Positions 10,835 to 20,946 of a stretch of DNA of 56,795 nucleotides are shown in pieces (position 1 is the first letter of the stretch; every line of letters begins with the position of its first letter). A program made the translations under genes and the position numbers. Where the stretch lies: positions 1-56,795 of the forward strand of contig QMNG01000004.1 of the NCBI GenBank assembly GCA_003647645.1. The letters run 5' to 3'. The stretch comes from a candidate division Kazan bacterium. GTDB taxonomy: Bacteria > Patescibacteriota > Kazan-3B-28. The notes below the pieces were generated by a model. The model was not told where the DNA came from. It saw nothing but the letters and a program-made list of their open reading frames with translations, and made no database searches.

Positions 10835-11800
10835 ATGTCTCGTATTCACACTGTTTGGATGCACATAAAGCCGCATCTGGACGAGATTTGTGCCTTTTGG
10901 TTGTTAGTCCGCTTTGGGGAAAAGATGTTTCCGGGAATAGGCGACTGTGAGCTTCGGTTTACGGCTAACGGAGGAATCGTCTCTGACCAAAAAACTGCGG
11001 ACATGGAAGCCCAGGGACATCTATTCTTGGGCTGCGGCGATGAGGGAGCGCGCTTCAACGATCATCGTGGCGGTGTCAAGAAGAAATGCACTGCCGAGTT
11101 GGTGGCTGAGACACTCGGTCTCAGCTCCAAGGACGAGATTAAGTTGATGTTGGATTATGTTCACAAGGCAGATTTGGGAACGGGCATGGGCCCGTTCGAG
11201 TTTGCCTCTCTGATCAAGATGAAGCACAACTTACCCAACGGTGACACCGAAGAGGTGGTTCGCTGGGCCATGGCAGTCCTGGATGAAATACACCAGGATC
11301 AATATCTGTTTTGGTCAGAAGCGAACATTGAACTCGCCAAGCTTCAGTGCAGGCATCTTACTGAGTGGTCCATCATCTACATTGATGGAGTTGACAGTCC
11401 TCGAGTTCTACGAGCTGTTCGGGCTAACGTTGAGAAATGCGCTGTGTTTATCCAGCGTACGAAGACTGGAAATGTGCAGATCTTCTGCACAGACCAGCAC
11501 CGGCTTAAATTTCGGCTCCACTGGGTCGCCGGCGAACTTCGTCGGTTAGAAGATTTGGTCCGGTATGGTAAAGTCCGATGTGAAGATGCTGCTAAGAGAA
11601 TGGCAGTGGGAAAACTCGATGACAGTGACCCGTGGTATCTCATGGAGGGTAAAACCAAAGCGACTACGGGTGTTATGCTCCTTAACGGGTCGCTGACCCA
11701 TTCGGACGTCTCTCCAACCCGTTTGGGATTGGAAGAGATAGTGGATGTAGTTGAGAAATCTCTGGATTACTACCTTGAAAGAAAGAGAAAGAGAAGATAG
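10835..11800 (+). CDS. Hypothetical protein, possibly MYG1/DHH-like metal-dependent hydrolase
   Basis: SD AGGAGGGG; MHIKPHLDEICAFWLL and FNDHRGG...CTAELVAETLG loosely resemble MYG1-type motifs. Confidence 0.6.
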   Translation: MSRIHTVWMHIKPHLDEICAFWLLVRFGEKMFPGIGDCELRFTANGGIVSDQKTADMEAQGHLFLGCGDEGARFNDHRGGVKKKCTAELVAETLGLSSKDEIKLMLDYVHKADLGTGMGPFEFASLIKMKHNLPNGDTEEVVRWAMAVLDEIHQDQYLFWSEANIELAKLQCRHLTEWSIIYIDGVDSPRVLRAVRANVEKCAVFIQRTKTGNVQIFCTDQHRLKFRLHWVAGELRRLEDLVRYGKVRCEDAAKRMAVGKLDDSDPWYLMEGKTKATTGVMLLNGSLTHSDVSPTRLGLEEIVDVVEKSLDYYLERKRKRR

Positions 11801-11824
11801 AAAAGATTTTGCTCATTTGTACAT

Positions 11825-11856
11825 AGAGGCGGGACCTAAAAGGTTCCGCCTCTTTC
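11825..11856 (+). terminator. Terminator
   Basis: AGAGGCGGGACC-TAAAA-GGTTCCGCCTCTTT. Confidence 0.8.
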
Positions 11857-12398
11857 TATTTCTTCCAAAAATTCTCTGGGATTTTGTTAATTAGATATTC
11901 TATTCTTTCCAGTACAAATAACAGATCTGATAAACGATTCAGAAATTTATGGATAATCGGATCGACAATTTCTGTTTCAGATAATCTCAAAACCTCGCGT
12001 TCAGCCCGGCGACAAGTGGTGCGGGCAATATCTAACATTGCTCCAGGTTTGTTATTGCCGGGAATAATGAAGTTTGAGATTGGAGGCAGAAATTGATTAA
12101 AATAGTCAATGCTTTTTTCCATACCGACGATATCCATTTCTGAAATGGTTGGTGTAAGTATCTGTTCTTTGGCAGCCAACATTGACATCATATTCATAAT
12201 TTTATTTTGAATTTTAAGTAGTAACTTGCGTGTGTCTGCATTAGTTGAAAAGGCTCGGGCAGCACCGAGAGTGGAGTTCAGCTCATCAACTGTGCCATAA
12301 GCGGAAGTTCGTAGATCAGTTTTGTTGACTCGTTCGCCAGTTCCGAGCGAGGTAGTGCCTAAATCACCTTTGCGGGTATATATTTTTTCCCTCTTCAT
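11856..12398 (-). CDS. ATP:cob(I)alamin adenosyltransferase (PduO-type)
   Basis: YTRKGDLGTTSLGTGERVNKTDLRTSAYGTVDELNS; RRAEREVLRL; NRLSDLLF. Confidence 0.92.
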   Translation of the reverse strand: MKREKIYTRKGDLGTTSLGTGERVNKTDLRTSAYGTVDELNSTLGAARAFSTNADTRKLLLKIQNKIMNMMSMLAAKEQILTPTISEMDIVGMEKSIDYFNQFLPPISNFIIPGNNKPGAMLDIARTTCRRAEREVLRLSETEIVDPIIHKFLNRLSDLLFVLERIEYLINKIPENFWKK

Positions 12399-12439
12399 GA
12401 CAGATTATTTTATCAGGTAAACTGCTAAAATAGAAATAG

Positions 12440-13186
12440 ATGGCTACCATAAAAACATCGGGAATAGTGATAAGACAAATAAATCTGGGTGAGGCAGATA
12501 AGATTTTAACTATTTTGACCAGAGATAGAGGGAAAATCCGAGCTGTGGTTAAGGGGGTAAGACGGCCCAAGGCCAAATTGGCTGGTTTTACCGATATGTT
12601 CAGGTATAACGATTTTGTTCTGGCCGAGGGCAAGAATTTAGATATCGTAATTTCGGCTGTAACAATTGAACAATTTATTTCCGATGGCATAGAGCTGGAA
12701 AAGATCGGGATAATATATTATCTTTGCGAGCTGGTGGACAAACTGATGGAAGAAACCAATGAGGTCAAAGGAGTTTTTGAACTCCTACGTGAAGCTCTGC
12801 ACTTCGTAAGAAATCATGATATTGATTCAGCTCTGATAAAAAGTTATTTTGAGATGAAGATGTTATTGCTTTTGGGTTACTCGCCAGAGCTGAACCAGTG
12901 TGTGGCTACCCATAAAAAACTTGGCGATGAGGATGAACTAAGTTTTAGTGTGCGCTTAGGGGGAGTATTATGCGGCGACGCAAAAATAAAAGACGATTTT
13001 GCCCGACCCATATCGCAGAATACATTGAAATTTTTGCGGTTGTTGCAATGTTATCCACTTGCGGATGTTTCAAAAATTAAGGCTGATCCAGAAATTTTGA
13101 ATCAGATGTCGGCCGTAACTTCTGATTTTGTTGAATACGTAATGGAGGTGAGGCCAAAATCACTCGCCGTACTCGGCGAGTTATAG
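12440..13186 (+). CDS. recO: DNA repair protein RecO
   Basis: GIVIRQINLGEADKILTILTRDRGKIRAVVKGVRRPKAKLAGF. Confidence 0.93.
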   Translation: MATIKTSGIVIRQINLGEADKILTILTRDRGKIRAVVKGVRRPKAKLAGFTDMFRYNDFVLAEGKNLDIVISAVTIEQFISDGIELEKIGIIYYLCELVDKLMEETNEVKGVFELLREALHFVRNHDIDSALIKSYFEMKMLLLLGYSPELNQCVATHKKLGDEDELSFSVRLGGVLCGDAKIKDDFARPISQNTLKFLRLLQCYPLADVSKIKADPEILNQMSAVTSDFVEYVMEVRPKSLAVLGEL

Positions 13187-13217
13187 TGCTACTTTTTCCC
13201 AAAGTAACCAAAAGCTG

Positions 13218-13432
13218 TTGGCACTTTGTCTTGGCAAAGTGCCAAAAACCGTTTACGCATTCACTCTCGCTGTTAGCTATTAAAGAAATCTTTTCTCTGG
13301 CTTATCTCTAAACTCACCCCGATGTTCCACATCGGGATTTAGACATAGAGCACACTAGGGTGATAGATTTCTTTTATTCAATACGCTCGAGCTCAATGCT
13401 AGGGGTTGGCTTTGCCAAATAGAGGAAATACT
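13218..13432 (+). repeat. Structured intergenic element, copy C
   Basis: TTGGCACTTTG-TCTTGG-CAAAGTGCCAA; AAAGAAATCT/AGATTTCTTT; CTAAACTCACCCCGATGTTCCACATCGGG; GAGCTCAATGCT; TTGGCTTTGCCAA; AGAGGAAATACTAT. Confidence 0.88.
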
Positions 13433-13435
13433 ATA

Positions 13436-13466
13436 AAAACTAATCGGCCCATCCACGGGCCGATAG
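13436..13466 (-). terminator. Terminator for xer gene
   Basis: Minus strand ATCGGCCC-GTGGAT-GGGCCGATTAGTTTTTATAG. Confidence 0.7.
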
Positions 13467-13525
13467 ATTCTCCCTGTTTTTTCCATGATTCATAATTCTC
13501 TATTCTCTTCTCTGTATGTTATATA

Positions 13526-14443
13526 CTATCTTCTGCGCCGGCTGTGGAAGGCGCGGTGGACGTCCTTCAGCTGGCGGTTAGTGATGTGGGTGTAGACTTG
13601 GGTAGTGGTAATAGAGGAGTGGCCCAGCAGGGCTTGGACGGAGCGGATGTCGGCTCCGTTTATTAACAAATCAGTAGCATAAGAATGGCGCAGGGTGTGA
13701 GGCGTTACTTTTTTCACTATGCCGGCTTTGGTAGCATATTTTTGTATAATTCGCTGAACACTGCGGGGGGTAAGGAATTTGGCATTGGAATTAATTCCAT
13801 GTGAAATAAACACATATTCATTGTTATCCTTGCGTTTTTCTAAGTATCGTCTGAGAGTTGTCTTGGCTTCGTCAGACATAAACACAATTCGAGGTTTGTC
13901 GCCTTTGCCCCGGACCATAAACTCTCCGCGTTGGAGGTTAATTTTCTCTTTTTTAAGGGCAGTTAACTCAGAAACTCGCAGGCCGGTAGAAAAAAGAGTC
14001 TGAAGAATGGCATAATCTCTTAAATGTTGAAGTTTATTATCTTTGGGTACAGCTTCAAATAACCGATCGAGTTCATAAATTTCCAAAAAATCAACTGATC
14101 GTGGCGGGGTTTTGGGCAGTTCTATTTTTTCTGCCGGCAGAGATTTGACATCATTCCTAGCGAGGAACTTTAAAAATGCTCTAAGTGCGATAATGTGGTA
14201 ATTCTGAGTAACAAGTTTTAAGCTCTTTCCACTTGCATCTTTATAGCGATTAAGCCATTGGCGATATTTGCGAACCAAGGGCAGATCAATTTGGGCGGGG
14301 GAGAGGTTCTGTTTGCCAGCGCGTTTGGCAAACTCCAAAAAGCGCATCAGATAATGGTGGTAGTTATTCAGTGTGCGCTGGCTGCGATTTTTCTCGATTT
14401 CCATATAATCGAGAAAATCATTTATGTAATTCTTAAATCTCAT
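13526..14443 (-). CDS. XerC/XerD-type tyrosine recombinase
   Basis: STGLRVSELTAL, HTLRHSYATDLL, LLGHSSITTTQVYTH; start placed at MRFKNYINDF. Confidence 0.93.
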   Translation of the reverse strand: MRFKNYINDFLDYMEIEKNRSQRTLNNYHHYLMRFLEFAKRAGKQNLSPAQIDLPLVRKYRQWLNRYKDASGKSLKLVTQNYHIIALRAFLKFLARNDVKSLPAEKIELPKTPPRSVDFLEIYELDRLFEAVPKDNKLQHLRDYAILQTLFSTGLRVSELTALKKEKINLQRGEFMVRGKGDKPRIVFMSDEAKTTLRRYLEKRKDNNEYVFISHGINSNAKFLTPRSVQRIIQKYATKAGIVKKVTPHTLRHSYATDLLINGADIRSVQALLGHSSITTTQVYTHITNRQLKDVHRAFHSRRRR

Positions 14444-14482
14444 GATTTCATCCCTTGCTATATTGTGCGACATTATACTAAA

Positions 14483-14515
14483 TAAAAAAAGAGGCTCCGA
14501 ACTAGTTCGGAGCCT
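14483..14515 (-). terminator. Terminator overlapping the stop of the 14514 ORF
   Basis: Perfect 24-bp palindrome AGGCTCCGAACTAGTTCGGAGCCT then CTTTTTTT on minus strand. Confidence 0.88.
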
Positions 14516-14813
14516 AAGTGTCCGGCCACCAGATGATAACTGGCTGATTCTCAAGTAGAGGACAAGGCCCGATGACACCACTGAGAGAGGAAGAGCACTT
14601 GGGTAACTTCTGCCTTTGCCACCGTCCGTAAACGTGTGTCAGAAATATAGATTGGTGGTTGGCGCAGAGCTGATGGAGTTGTTCGTCACCAATCAGCCGG
14701 TGCACTTTGCAGTTGGCTATACTCTCGTGGCACTGAGCCATCATAAAAAGAACATTGTAAACATGGTTTGGTATCTGAGACCCAAACTTCGTAATGAATT
14801 CCATTAGGGTCAC
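14514..14813 (-). CDS. Hypothetical small protein
   Basis: SD AAGGAG on minus strand, GTG start likely; own terminator. Confidence 0.6.
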   Translation of the reverse strand: MTLMEFITKFGSQIPNHVYNVLFMMAQCHESIANCKVHRLIGDEQLHQLCANHQSIFLTHVYGRWQRQKLPKCSSSLSGVIGPCPLLENQPVIIWWPDT

Positions 14814-14906
14814 TGTGACACATCTCCTTTTCAAGTTACTCCCAATTGTCTCACTGGATGATGAAGAAGAGAGTAGTGTATCACATTTAGAGATTATAGT
14901 TAATCT

Positions 14907-16082
14907 CTAGCGGGGTAGATAACTAAGCGGATTCAAGGGTTTGCCGTTGTATCTGATTTCGAAATGTAAATGAGGCCCAGTGGAGCGGCCGGTTGAACCC
15001 ATCCGGGCAATCAGTTGCCCCTGCTGGACATAATCTCCAGATTTTACGTTAAATGAACTCAAGTGAGCGTAGCGAGTAACCCAGCCATCGCCGTGGTTGA
15101 TATCAATGTAATTGCCATATCCATATCGGCCGGTATAGGTGCGAACAATACCTGCAGCTGAGGCATAGATGCCCCAGCCATTCAGGCGGTTAAGGTCAAT
15201 TGCTTTATGGCGGTAATAATATCCCTGTGAAATAAAGTGTGTGTGGGTACTGGTTGGCCAAACAAACTGGCCGCTGCCAGATAAGGGGTTAAATGCGGGC
15301 AAATTGGCAACATCACCAGACGGGACGTATCTGCCACCGGATGTTTTGGGTGCGACCACACCCGGTACCAGAATTTCTTGTCCGGAGAATATTGGATCTT
15401 CCCGGTTGATTTTATTGTATTTAACAATGTCGTCAACACTAACATGGTAGCGACTGGCAATGGTACTGAGGGTATCGTTTTTGCGCACAGCTATAAAGAC
15501 GCCGTCAACCGCGGGGATCTTTAATTCCTGTCCGACTTTGAGTGAGTTGCCGGAAAGTTTGTTGGCATATTTTATTGTGTCAACGCTCAAACCAAAATCG
15601 CTGGCGACCGAAGCGACCGACTCGCCCTCTTTTACTGTGTAGATAATCGTCTCCCGGCGGCTGTTGCGGCTGATAACTGTCTGGGTGGCACCGGTTTTGA
15701 ATATATAATCGTTGTTTTCGCCAACAGTGGTGATAACTTCGTCATAGACGACATCTTCATGGAAATACTCGACAGATGCCAGCTCGGCAATGGTTCGGTA
15801 TCGGTTTTGCAGGCGGCCTTCTTCGCCACCGATCGCCACAGCGGCGCTGCGGGGAGTCAGACCAGAGAGAATGACTGAAATCGCCAAAATTGTGATGGCC
15901 CAGTGGCTACCAAAACCGTGGAGTGAACGCATCATTCCTTTAAATGAGAAATTAAATCGTGAAAGATTAGAAGTTACTGTAAAACCCAGATTGCGAAGCG
16001 ATCTCTGGTTATTTGGTTTACGAGTTGGTTGCGACTGCTGGGAGGTCGGCTGACTGACAGGCAGATGTTTTATGATATGCAA
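14907..16082 (-). CDS. LysM-domain M23 metallopeptidase (peptidoglycan endopeptidase)
   Basis: Two LysM repeats; GWGIYASAAGIVR...HGDGWVTRYAHLSSF...GRSTGPHLHFEIRYNGKPLNP. Confidence 0.95.
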   Translation of the reverse strand: MHIIKHLPVSQPTSQQSQPTRKPNNQRSLRNLGFTVTSNLSRFNFSFKGMMRSLHGFGSHWAITILAISVILSGLTPRSAAVAIGGEEGRLQNRYRTIAELASVEYFHEDVVYDEVITTVGENNDYIFKTGATQTVISRNSRRETIIYTVKEGESVASVASDFGLSVDTIKYANKLSGNSLKVGQELKIPAVDGVFIAVRKNDTLSTIASRYHVSVDDIVKYNKINREDPIFSGQEILVPGVVAPKTSGGRYVPSGDVANLPAFNPLSGSGQFVWPTSTHTHFISQGYYYRHKAIDLNRLNGWGIYASAAGIVRTYTGRYGYGNYIDINHGDGWVTRYAHLSSFNVKSGDYVQQGQLIARMGSTGRSTGPHLHFEIRYNGKPLNPLSYLPR

Positions 16083-16252
16083 TCTTTCTGATAATCTTTT
16101 TGGGCGAGAATGTTTGCTGGTACTAATGGCTTTATTGGTTAATAGTATGCCCTAGTTCCATTTGGTAAATACTCCCTAAAAAAGAACTACTAAGTCGGTA
16201 GCTCTACATGTGGATAATATCTGATAAACACTGATTTGTCAATTGAGCATTC

Positions 16253-17251
16253 TCAAGAGATAACTGTGATTGAGATTGTGTTATCAAAGCGGCTGATGTT
16301 CCCGCTGACATCGGCTACGATAACGTCCCCAACATAAATGCCAGGCTCGGTTGGAGCCGGCAAAGTAGCCACAAAAACACTAGTTTTGTTGAAATCAAAT
16401 AGTTCATATGTCTGCCCAGCCATTTCAACTGTCACTTTGGCGGCGTTGAGTGAAGCCGGAACAAATATAGCAAAACTCTCCCCGGCAACGACCCGTGCCG
16501 GAATAATTCTGATATTGGCTCTGTCTATACCGGCGGGGTCGGTTTTTATGGTGATGGTTACCAGATTGCTAGTCGCACTTTCAATTCCCAGATCGTTGAT
16601 GGCTATAGCTGCCAAAGTATGTTGGCCGTTGTATAGAGGTTTGTCTAAATGGGTCTGGAAATGTCCATGCTCGTCGGTTTTGGTGATGGTGTTATGTTTA
16701 CCGTTATCAGTGATGATAATTTTAGTATTTTGGGCACCAGCACCGATAATTTCCGGTTTGGAGTTATTGATTTGACTTTTGTCCGGCGGACTGGTGATTG
16801 TCGGGGCGGGAGGAACTTCTGACTGGATGAGTTCTATTGTTGTGGTTTGCCTCAAAATGCCGGAGGTGAACACGATTACTGATTTACCCGGATTGGAGCC
16901 GGCAGTGTATATGAACTGAATGTTATTATCTTTATGTTCTAAAAGCTCCACTCGGCCATCACCCCGAATAATGTTGGCAGTAAGAGGGCTGGATGTATTG
17001 ATGGGGGTAACCCAAATTTTACTTTGGCTCTTGCCGTCGGCCGGTAGCTGGCTATGCTCTACCTGAACTAATAAGTCGGAACCACCCAAATGAGCGGCCA
17101 GTTGGCTGATGCTGTTTTTTAGTGTTTGAAGACTAACGCCAGTTTGAGCTACAGCAACTGTTGAACCGATCAAGATTATCAGCCCGATAATGCCCAGAGC
17201 TATATATAGGATTCTATGCCGGTTAGCTTGGGGTGATTTTGTTTGTGCCAT
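16253..17251 (-). CDS. Secreted protein with Ig-like/bacterial surface repeats
   Basis: N-terminal TM plus beta-rich repeats (PPAPTITSPPDKSQINNSKPEIIGAG). Confidence 0.7.
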   Translation of the reverse strand: MAQTKSPQANRHRILYIALGIIGLIILIGSTVAVAQTGVSLQTLKNSISQLAAHLGGSDLLVQVEHSQLPADGKSQSKIWVTPINTSSPLTANIIRGDGRVELLEHKDNNIQFIYTAGSNPGKSVIVFTSGILRQTTTIELIQSEVPPAPTITSPPDKSQINNSKPEIIGAGAQNTKIIITDNGKHNTITKTDEHGHFQTHLDKPLYNGQHTLAAIAINDLGIESATSNLVTITIKTDPAGIDRANIRIIPARVVAGESFAIFVPASLNAAKVTVEMAGQTYELFDFNKTSVFVATLPAPTEPGIYVGDVIVADVSGNISRFDNTISITVIS

Positions 17252-17379
17252 AAGTCAATTGTAGCCACACTAGGCAGGTCGAAGCAATTTTTAGGCTTTG
17301 TGAGTGTAGCTCTTTCACCTTTATGATATATTAAGGATACACACGTTAAAGATTCACTAACATTTAAGGGGGTTTTGTT

Positions 17380-18795
17380 ATGGTCAGAAGAAAAGAAAGT
17401 CCAAAAGATCAAGAACGTCGAGTCAAGATTACAAAAAAGGCACAGGCAGAGGAGCCAGAAGTAACCATGACGGGGAGCAGTCGGCTGATGCGGGCTCGTC
17501 GGACTGGCGGGGTTAAACGGACGTTCTGGTTGTTTGCATTTATTATTATTTTCTTGGGTGTAGGCTGGTTCGCTGCTAGGGCAATGATTGTCGGATTAGG
17601 CGGGGACAGCAGCAACTTTTGGGCAGGCCTGTTCAAAACCAGTTCAGTCAATCTGATTGGCGAGGAGGACGGCCGGGTTAATATATTGATACTGGGCCAT
17701 CCCGGTGGCGGTGATGAGGTAGATGGCCCGTTTTTGACAGACACGCTGATGGTAGCCAGCTACAACGTAGAGGATAATTATCTGCATCTTTTCTCGATTC
17801 CACGTGATACTTATGTCTCAATCGAGGACTACGGTATGAGTAAAATTAACGGAGTGTTTGAAATTGGCAGAACTAAATTTGACGATGGTCCGGGTACAGC
17901 AATGCGAACTGTGGGAGATTTACTGGGACTTGGTATTCCCTATTATGTCAAAATCGATTTCGAGGGATTCGAGCAGGTTATTGACAGCTTGGGCGGCGTT
18001 AACATTGAGGTAGAAAAAGATCTGCATGATCAGTATTATCCAACCCCTGACAAAGGCTATGAGACACTCGATATTCCGGCTGGTACATATACAATGGACG
18101 GGGCCATGGCGTTGAAGTATGCCCGTTCTCGCAAAACCACATCGGATTTTGACAGGGCCAGACGACAACAGAAAATTCTTTTAGCTTTACGTGACCGGGC
18201 TATGGACATGGAGTTGCTCACCGCTCCCAAAAAGGTGATCGAAATCAGCGAAATAGTTAAAGATCACTTCTCAACTAACCTAAAAACAGGTGAGATAGAG
18301 CGGGCGCTGGAATTAATGGTAGGCATTGATCCTGAAAGAATATATAACAAAGTGTTCGACGATGGGCCTAACGGTGTGCTCTACGGTACCAAAGTGGATG
18401 GCATTTTTGTTCTAAAACCAATAAACGATGACTACACTAAGATTAGTGACTCTGTTGCTCTAGCCCTTTCTCGAGTAGGTGATGAAGCAACAACGGATGA
18501 GGATGCTGATCTGGAGCCCCTGAAAGTAGAGGTGTTAAATGGCACTAATATTACCGGGCTGGCCGGTCGGACGCGAGATAAACTTGAACAGGCCGGTTTT
18601 GAGGTGGTAAGAGTTGGCAACAACCCAACCAGAGGATTCACTGACTCTATTATCTATGACGGAACCGGTGGAGGCAGGTTCAGTGCAATCAATCGGTTGG
18701 CCGATTTGATGAATGCGACTATTAGTGAAGATGATAGTATAACTCCGGGATCGGGAGCAAATGTCCGCCTGGTATTGGGCGAATCGGCAAAATAG
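17380..18795 (+). CDS. LytR-CpsA-Psr family protein with LytR C-terminal domain
   Basis: NILILGHPGGGDEVDGPFLTDTLMVASY, FSIPRDTYV, KINGVFEIG, ALKYARSRKTTSDFDRARRQQKIL. Confidence 0.95.
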   Translation: MVRRKESPKDQERRVKITKKAQAEEPEVTMTGSSRLMRARRTGGVKRTFWLFAFIIIFLGVGWFAARAMIVGLGGDSSNFWAGLFKTSSVNLIGEEDGRVNILILGHPGGGDEVDGPFLTDTLMVASYNVEDNYLHLFSIPRDTYVSIEDYGMSKINGVFEIGRTKFDDGPGTAMRTVGDLLGLGIPYYVKIDFEGFEQVIDSLGGVNIEVEKDLHDQYYPTPDKGYETLDIPAGTYTMDGAMALKYARSRKTTSDFDRARRQQKILLALRDRAMDMELLTAPKKVIEISEIVKDHFSTNLKTGEIERALELMVGIDPERIYNKVFDDGPNGVLYGTKVDGIFVLKPINDDYTKISDSVALALSRVGDEATTDEDADLEPLKVEVLNGTNITGLAGRTRDKLEQAGFEVVRVGNNPTRGFTDSIIYDGTGGGRFSAINRLADLMNATISEDDSITPGSGANVRLVLGESAK

Positions 18796-18899
18796 TTTGA
18801 ATCTGCTCTATAGAGGATTTCAAAAGTGGGGCAAGGTGTTGTTTAATGTAAAAGTTGTGCTGTCTTGGATACAATTGATTCTAAAATCTTCTATAAAAT

Positions 18900-19688
18900 A
18901 TGATAAATGAGGTTCGTAGTTGGCTCTGGGATAATCGGAAAGTTTTAATTGTCATAGCGCTGTTCATAGGTGTGCTTGAGCTGGTCTATTTCGTTCCCTT
19001 TTATCTCATGTGGTGGACATTGGCCTTGGCAGTCATATTGGCCTTGGGCATCTGGTGGCTGAGCGGCTTTACCAGTGAGATTAGCAAATGGTGGCTGTTG
19101 TGGCTGGAGTCTATTTGGATGGTTGCCGGCGGTCTCGGCTTTTTGTTGTTCAATTTGCTGGATAATTGGCAGTTTCAGATTGCTGCTGCGGTTTTGGCGA
19201 TTATTGTGTTTGCTATGATCAGGGCATATGAGATTTATCTAACGACTGGTAAATGGCCGGTGCGGGCATTTGCCTTTCTCAATTTTCTTAATGTTTTGGC
19301 CTTTTTCTTTGTTAGTGCCGGTCTGCTGTCAGCTGCCGACTTTTATTCCTTAAATCTGGGTGTACTGCTGATAGGCTTTGCGGCTCAAGTACTCCTAGCG
19401 ATTAACTTAAGGTTCTGGCGCGAGGGGGTGGCCTCTGTACGCAAATGGCTCTACGCCACAATTACTGTATTGGTGATGGAAGAGATCTTGTGGATCGTTA
19501 GTTCATGGCATCGGGGTGTTTATCTTAAAAGTTTTCTTCTAACTATTATTTTTTATATTTTTGCTGATTTTATAATGCACTACAGCCGAGGTAGCTTAAC
19601 AGTGAAGGTTGCAGTAGAATATGTCGGCTTGGTTCTGCTTTTGTTGGTAGCGATGTTTGTATTTGACTGGTTGTTTATTTTGCAATAA
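18900..19688 (+). CDS. Hypothetical polytopic membrane protein
   Basis: 262 aa hydrophobic ORF. Confidence 0.7.
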   Translation: MINEVRSWLWDNRKVLIVIALFIGVLELVYFVPFYLMWWTLALAVILALGIWWLSGFTSEISKWWLLWLESIWMVAGGLGFLLFNLLDNWQFQIAAAVLAIIVFAMIRAYEIYLTTGKWPVRAFAFLNFLNVLAFFFVSAGLLSAADFYSLNLGVLLIGFAAQVLLAINLRFWREGVASVRKWLYATITVLVMEEILWIVSSWHRGVYLKSFLLTIIFYIFADFIMHYSRGSLTVKVAVEYVGLVLLLLVAMFVFDWLFILQ

Positions 19689-19762
19689 GTGTAAACATTA
19701 AAAATTTAACGGCTTGTTCTTGAGCAGTTAGTGAGATAAGAGTTTTTGGTATAATAGTTCCC

Positions 19763-20869
19763 ATGGGAAATGTAAACTTCAAGCAGTGGAGTGTGGTTAT
19801 TGTGGTTGCTCTAATCGCTGGCGTACTGTCGGGTTGGGGAACGGTTTGGTATTTATCTTCAGAGAAGCCAGAAACGGTTTTTAATCGGACAGAAAGTGTC
19901 ACACTTAATGAAGACTCGGCAATCATCCATGCTGTGGAGAAAGTTTTGCCTAGTGTGGTGAGCATCATCAGCAGTGAGAATGTCAGAAATATATTTGGTG
20001 GCGTATTTGAGCAGCGGGGAGCCGGCACGGGTTTTGTTATCAGCTCCAACGGTCTGATTGCAACCAATAAACATGTAGTTGAATCCGATAGAGCAGATTA
20101 TCGGGTGATTACCTATAATGGCGACAGTTTTGACGCTGAAATAGTTGCCAAAGATCCGCTTGCTGATTTGGCTATCTTAAAAATAAAAGCCAAAGATCTG
20201 CCTGTGGTTGAGTTGGGTAACTCTGATGAGGTGGTGTTAGGCCAGAGGGTTATTGCTATTGGAAATGCTTTGGGCGAATATCAAAACAGTGTGACTACCG
20301 GTATTATCTCAGGTATCGGCAGAACGATAACGGCAATTAATCAGGCTGGTCAACAAGAGAGGTTAGAGGACGTTATTCAAACTGATGCAGCAATCAATCC
20401 CGGCAATTCTGGCGGTCCCCTAGTTAATTTAGCTGGACAGGTAGTGGGAATTAATACTGCTATTGATAATCAAGGACGGCTGGTGGGATTTGCAATTCCG
20501 ATCAATAGTGTTCAATCGGCAATTGAATCTGTACTGAAGAGCGGCGAAATAACCCGGCCCAGATTAGGTATCCGCTACATTCCCATTACTAAGGAGTTTG
20601 CTGCATTGAACAATATGGATATTGTACAGGGAGCGCTAGTGGCTCGGGGCGAAACAGAGGCTGAACTGGCTGTGCAGCCGGGAGGCCCAGCCGACTTAGC
20701 CGGGATTAAAGAGGGCGATATTATCATTTCTATCGGGGGAGAGGAAATTACCGAAGCCAGAAGTTTGATAGCAATTTTGCAGAATTTTAAACCGGGTGAT
20801 TCAGTGCAGGTGAAATTTATTCGCGAAGGTAAGGAAAGGCAGGTAACAGTCAGATTGGGCAAACTTTAG
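19763..20869 (+). CDS. HtrA/DegP-type trypsin-like serine protease with PDZ domain
   Basis: ATNKHVV, DPLADLAILKI, INPGNSGGPLVN catalytic motifs. Confidence 0.96.
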   Translation: MGNVNFKQWSVVIVVALIAGVLSGWGTVWYLSSEKPETVFNRTESVTLNEDSAIIHAVEKVLPSVVSIISSENVRNIFGGVFEQRGAGTGFVISSNGLIATNKHVVESDRADYRVITYNGDSFDAEIVAKDPLADLAILKIKAKDLPVVELGNSDEVVLGQRVIAIGNALGEYQNSVTTGIISGIGRTITAINQAGQQERLEDVIQTDAAINPGNSGGPLVNLAGQVVGINTAIDNQGRLVGFAIPINSVQSAIESVLKSGEITRPRLGIRYIPITKEFAALNNMDIVQGALVARGETEAELAVQPGGPADLAGIKEGDIIISIGGEEITEARSLIAILQNFKPGDSVQVKFIREGKERQVTVRLGKL

Positions 20870-20893
20870 AAATAACTCATACCAAACTCAAAA

Positions 20894-20932
20894 CTCCGCT
20901 CGAGCTGTACAGCAGAGCGGAGTTTTGATTAT
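20894..20932. terminator. Bidirectional terminator between convergent genes
   Basis: CAAAACTCCGCTC...GAGCGGAGTTTTG. Confidence 0.85.
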
Positions 20933-20946
20933 GATCACAAGATAAC

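Noticed and set aside
13526-14443. Xer-type recombinase as evidence for an integrated mobile island
   Set aside because: Gene neighbours are housekeeping, no att repeats or cargo genes were seen; more likely a chromosomal XerC/D homolog
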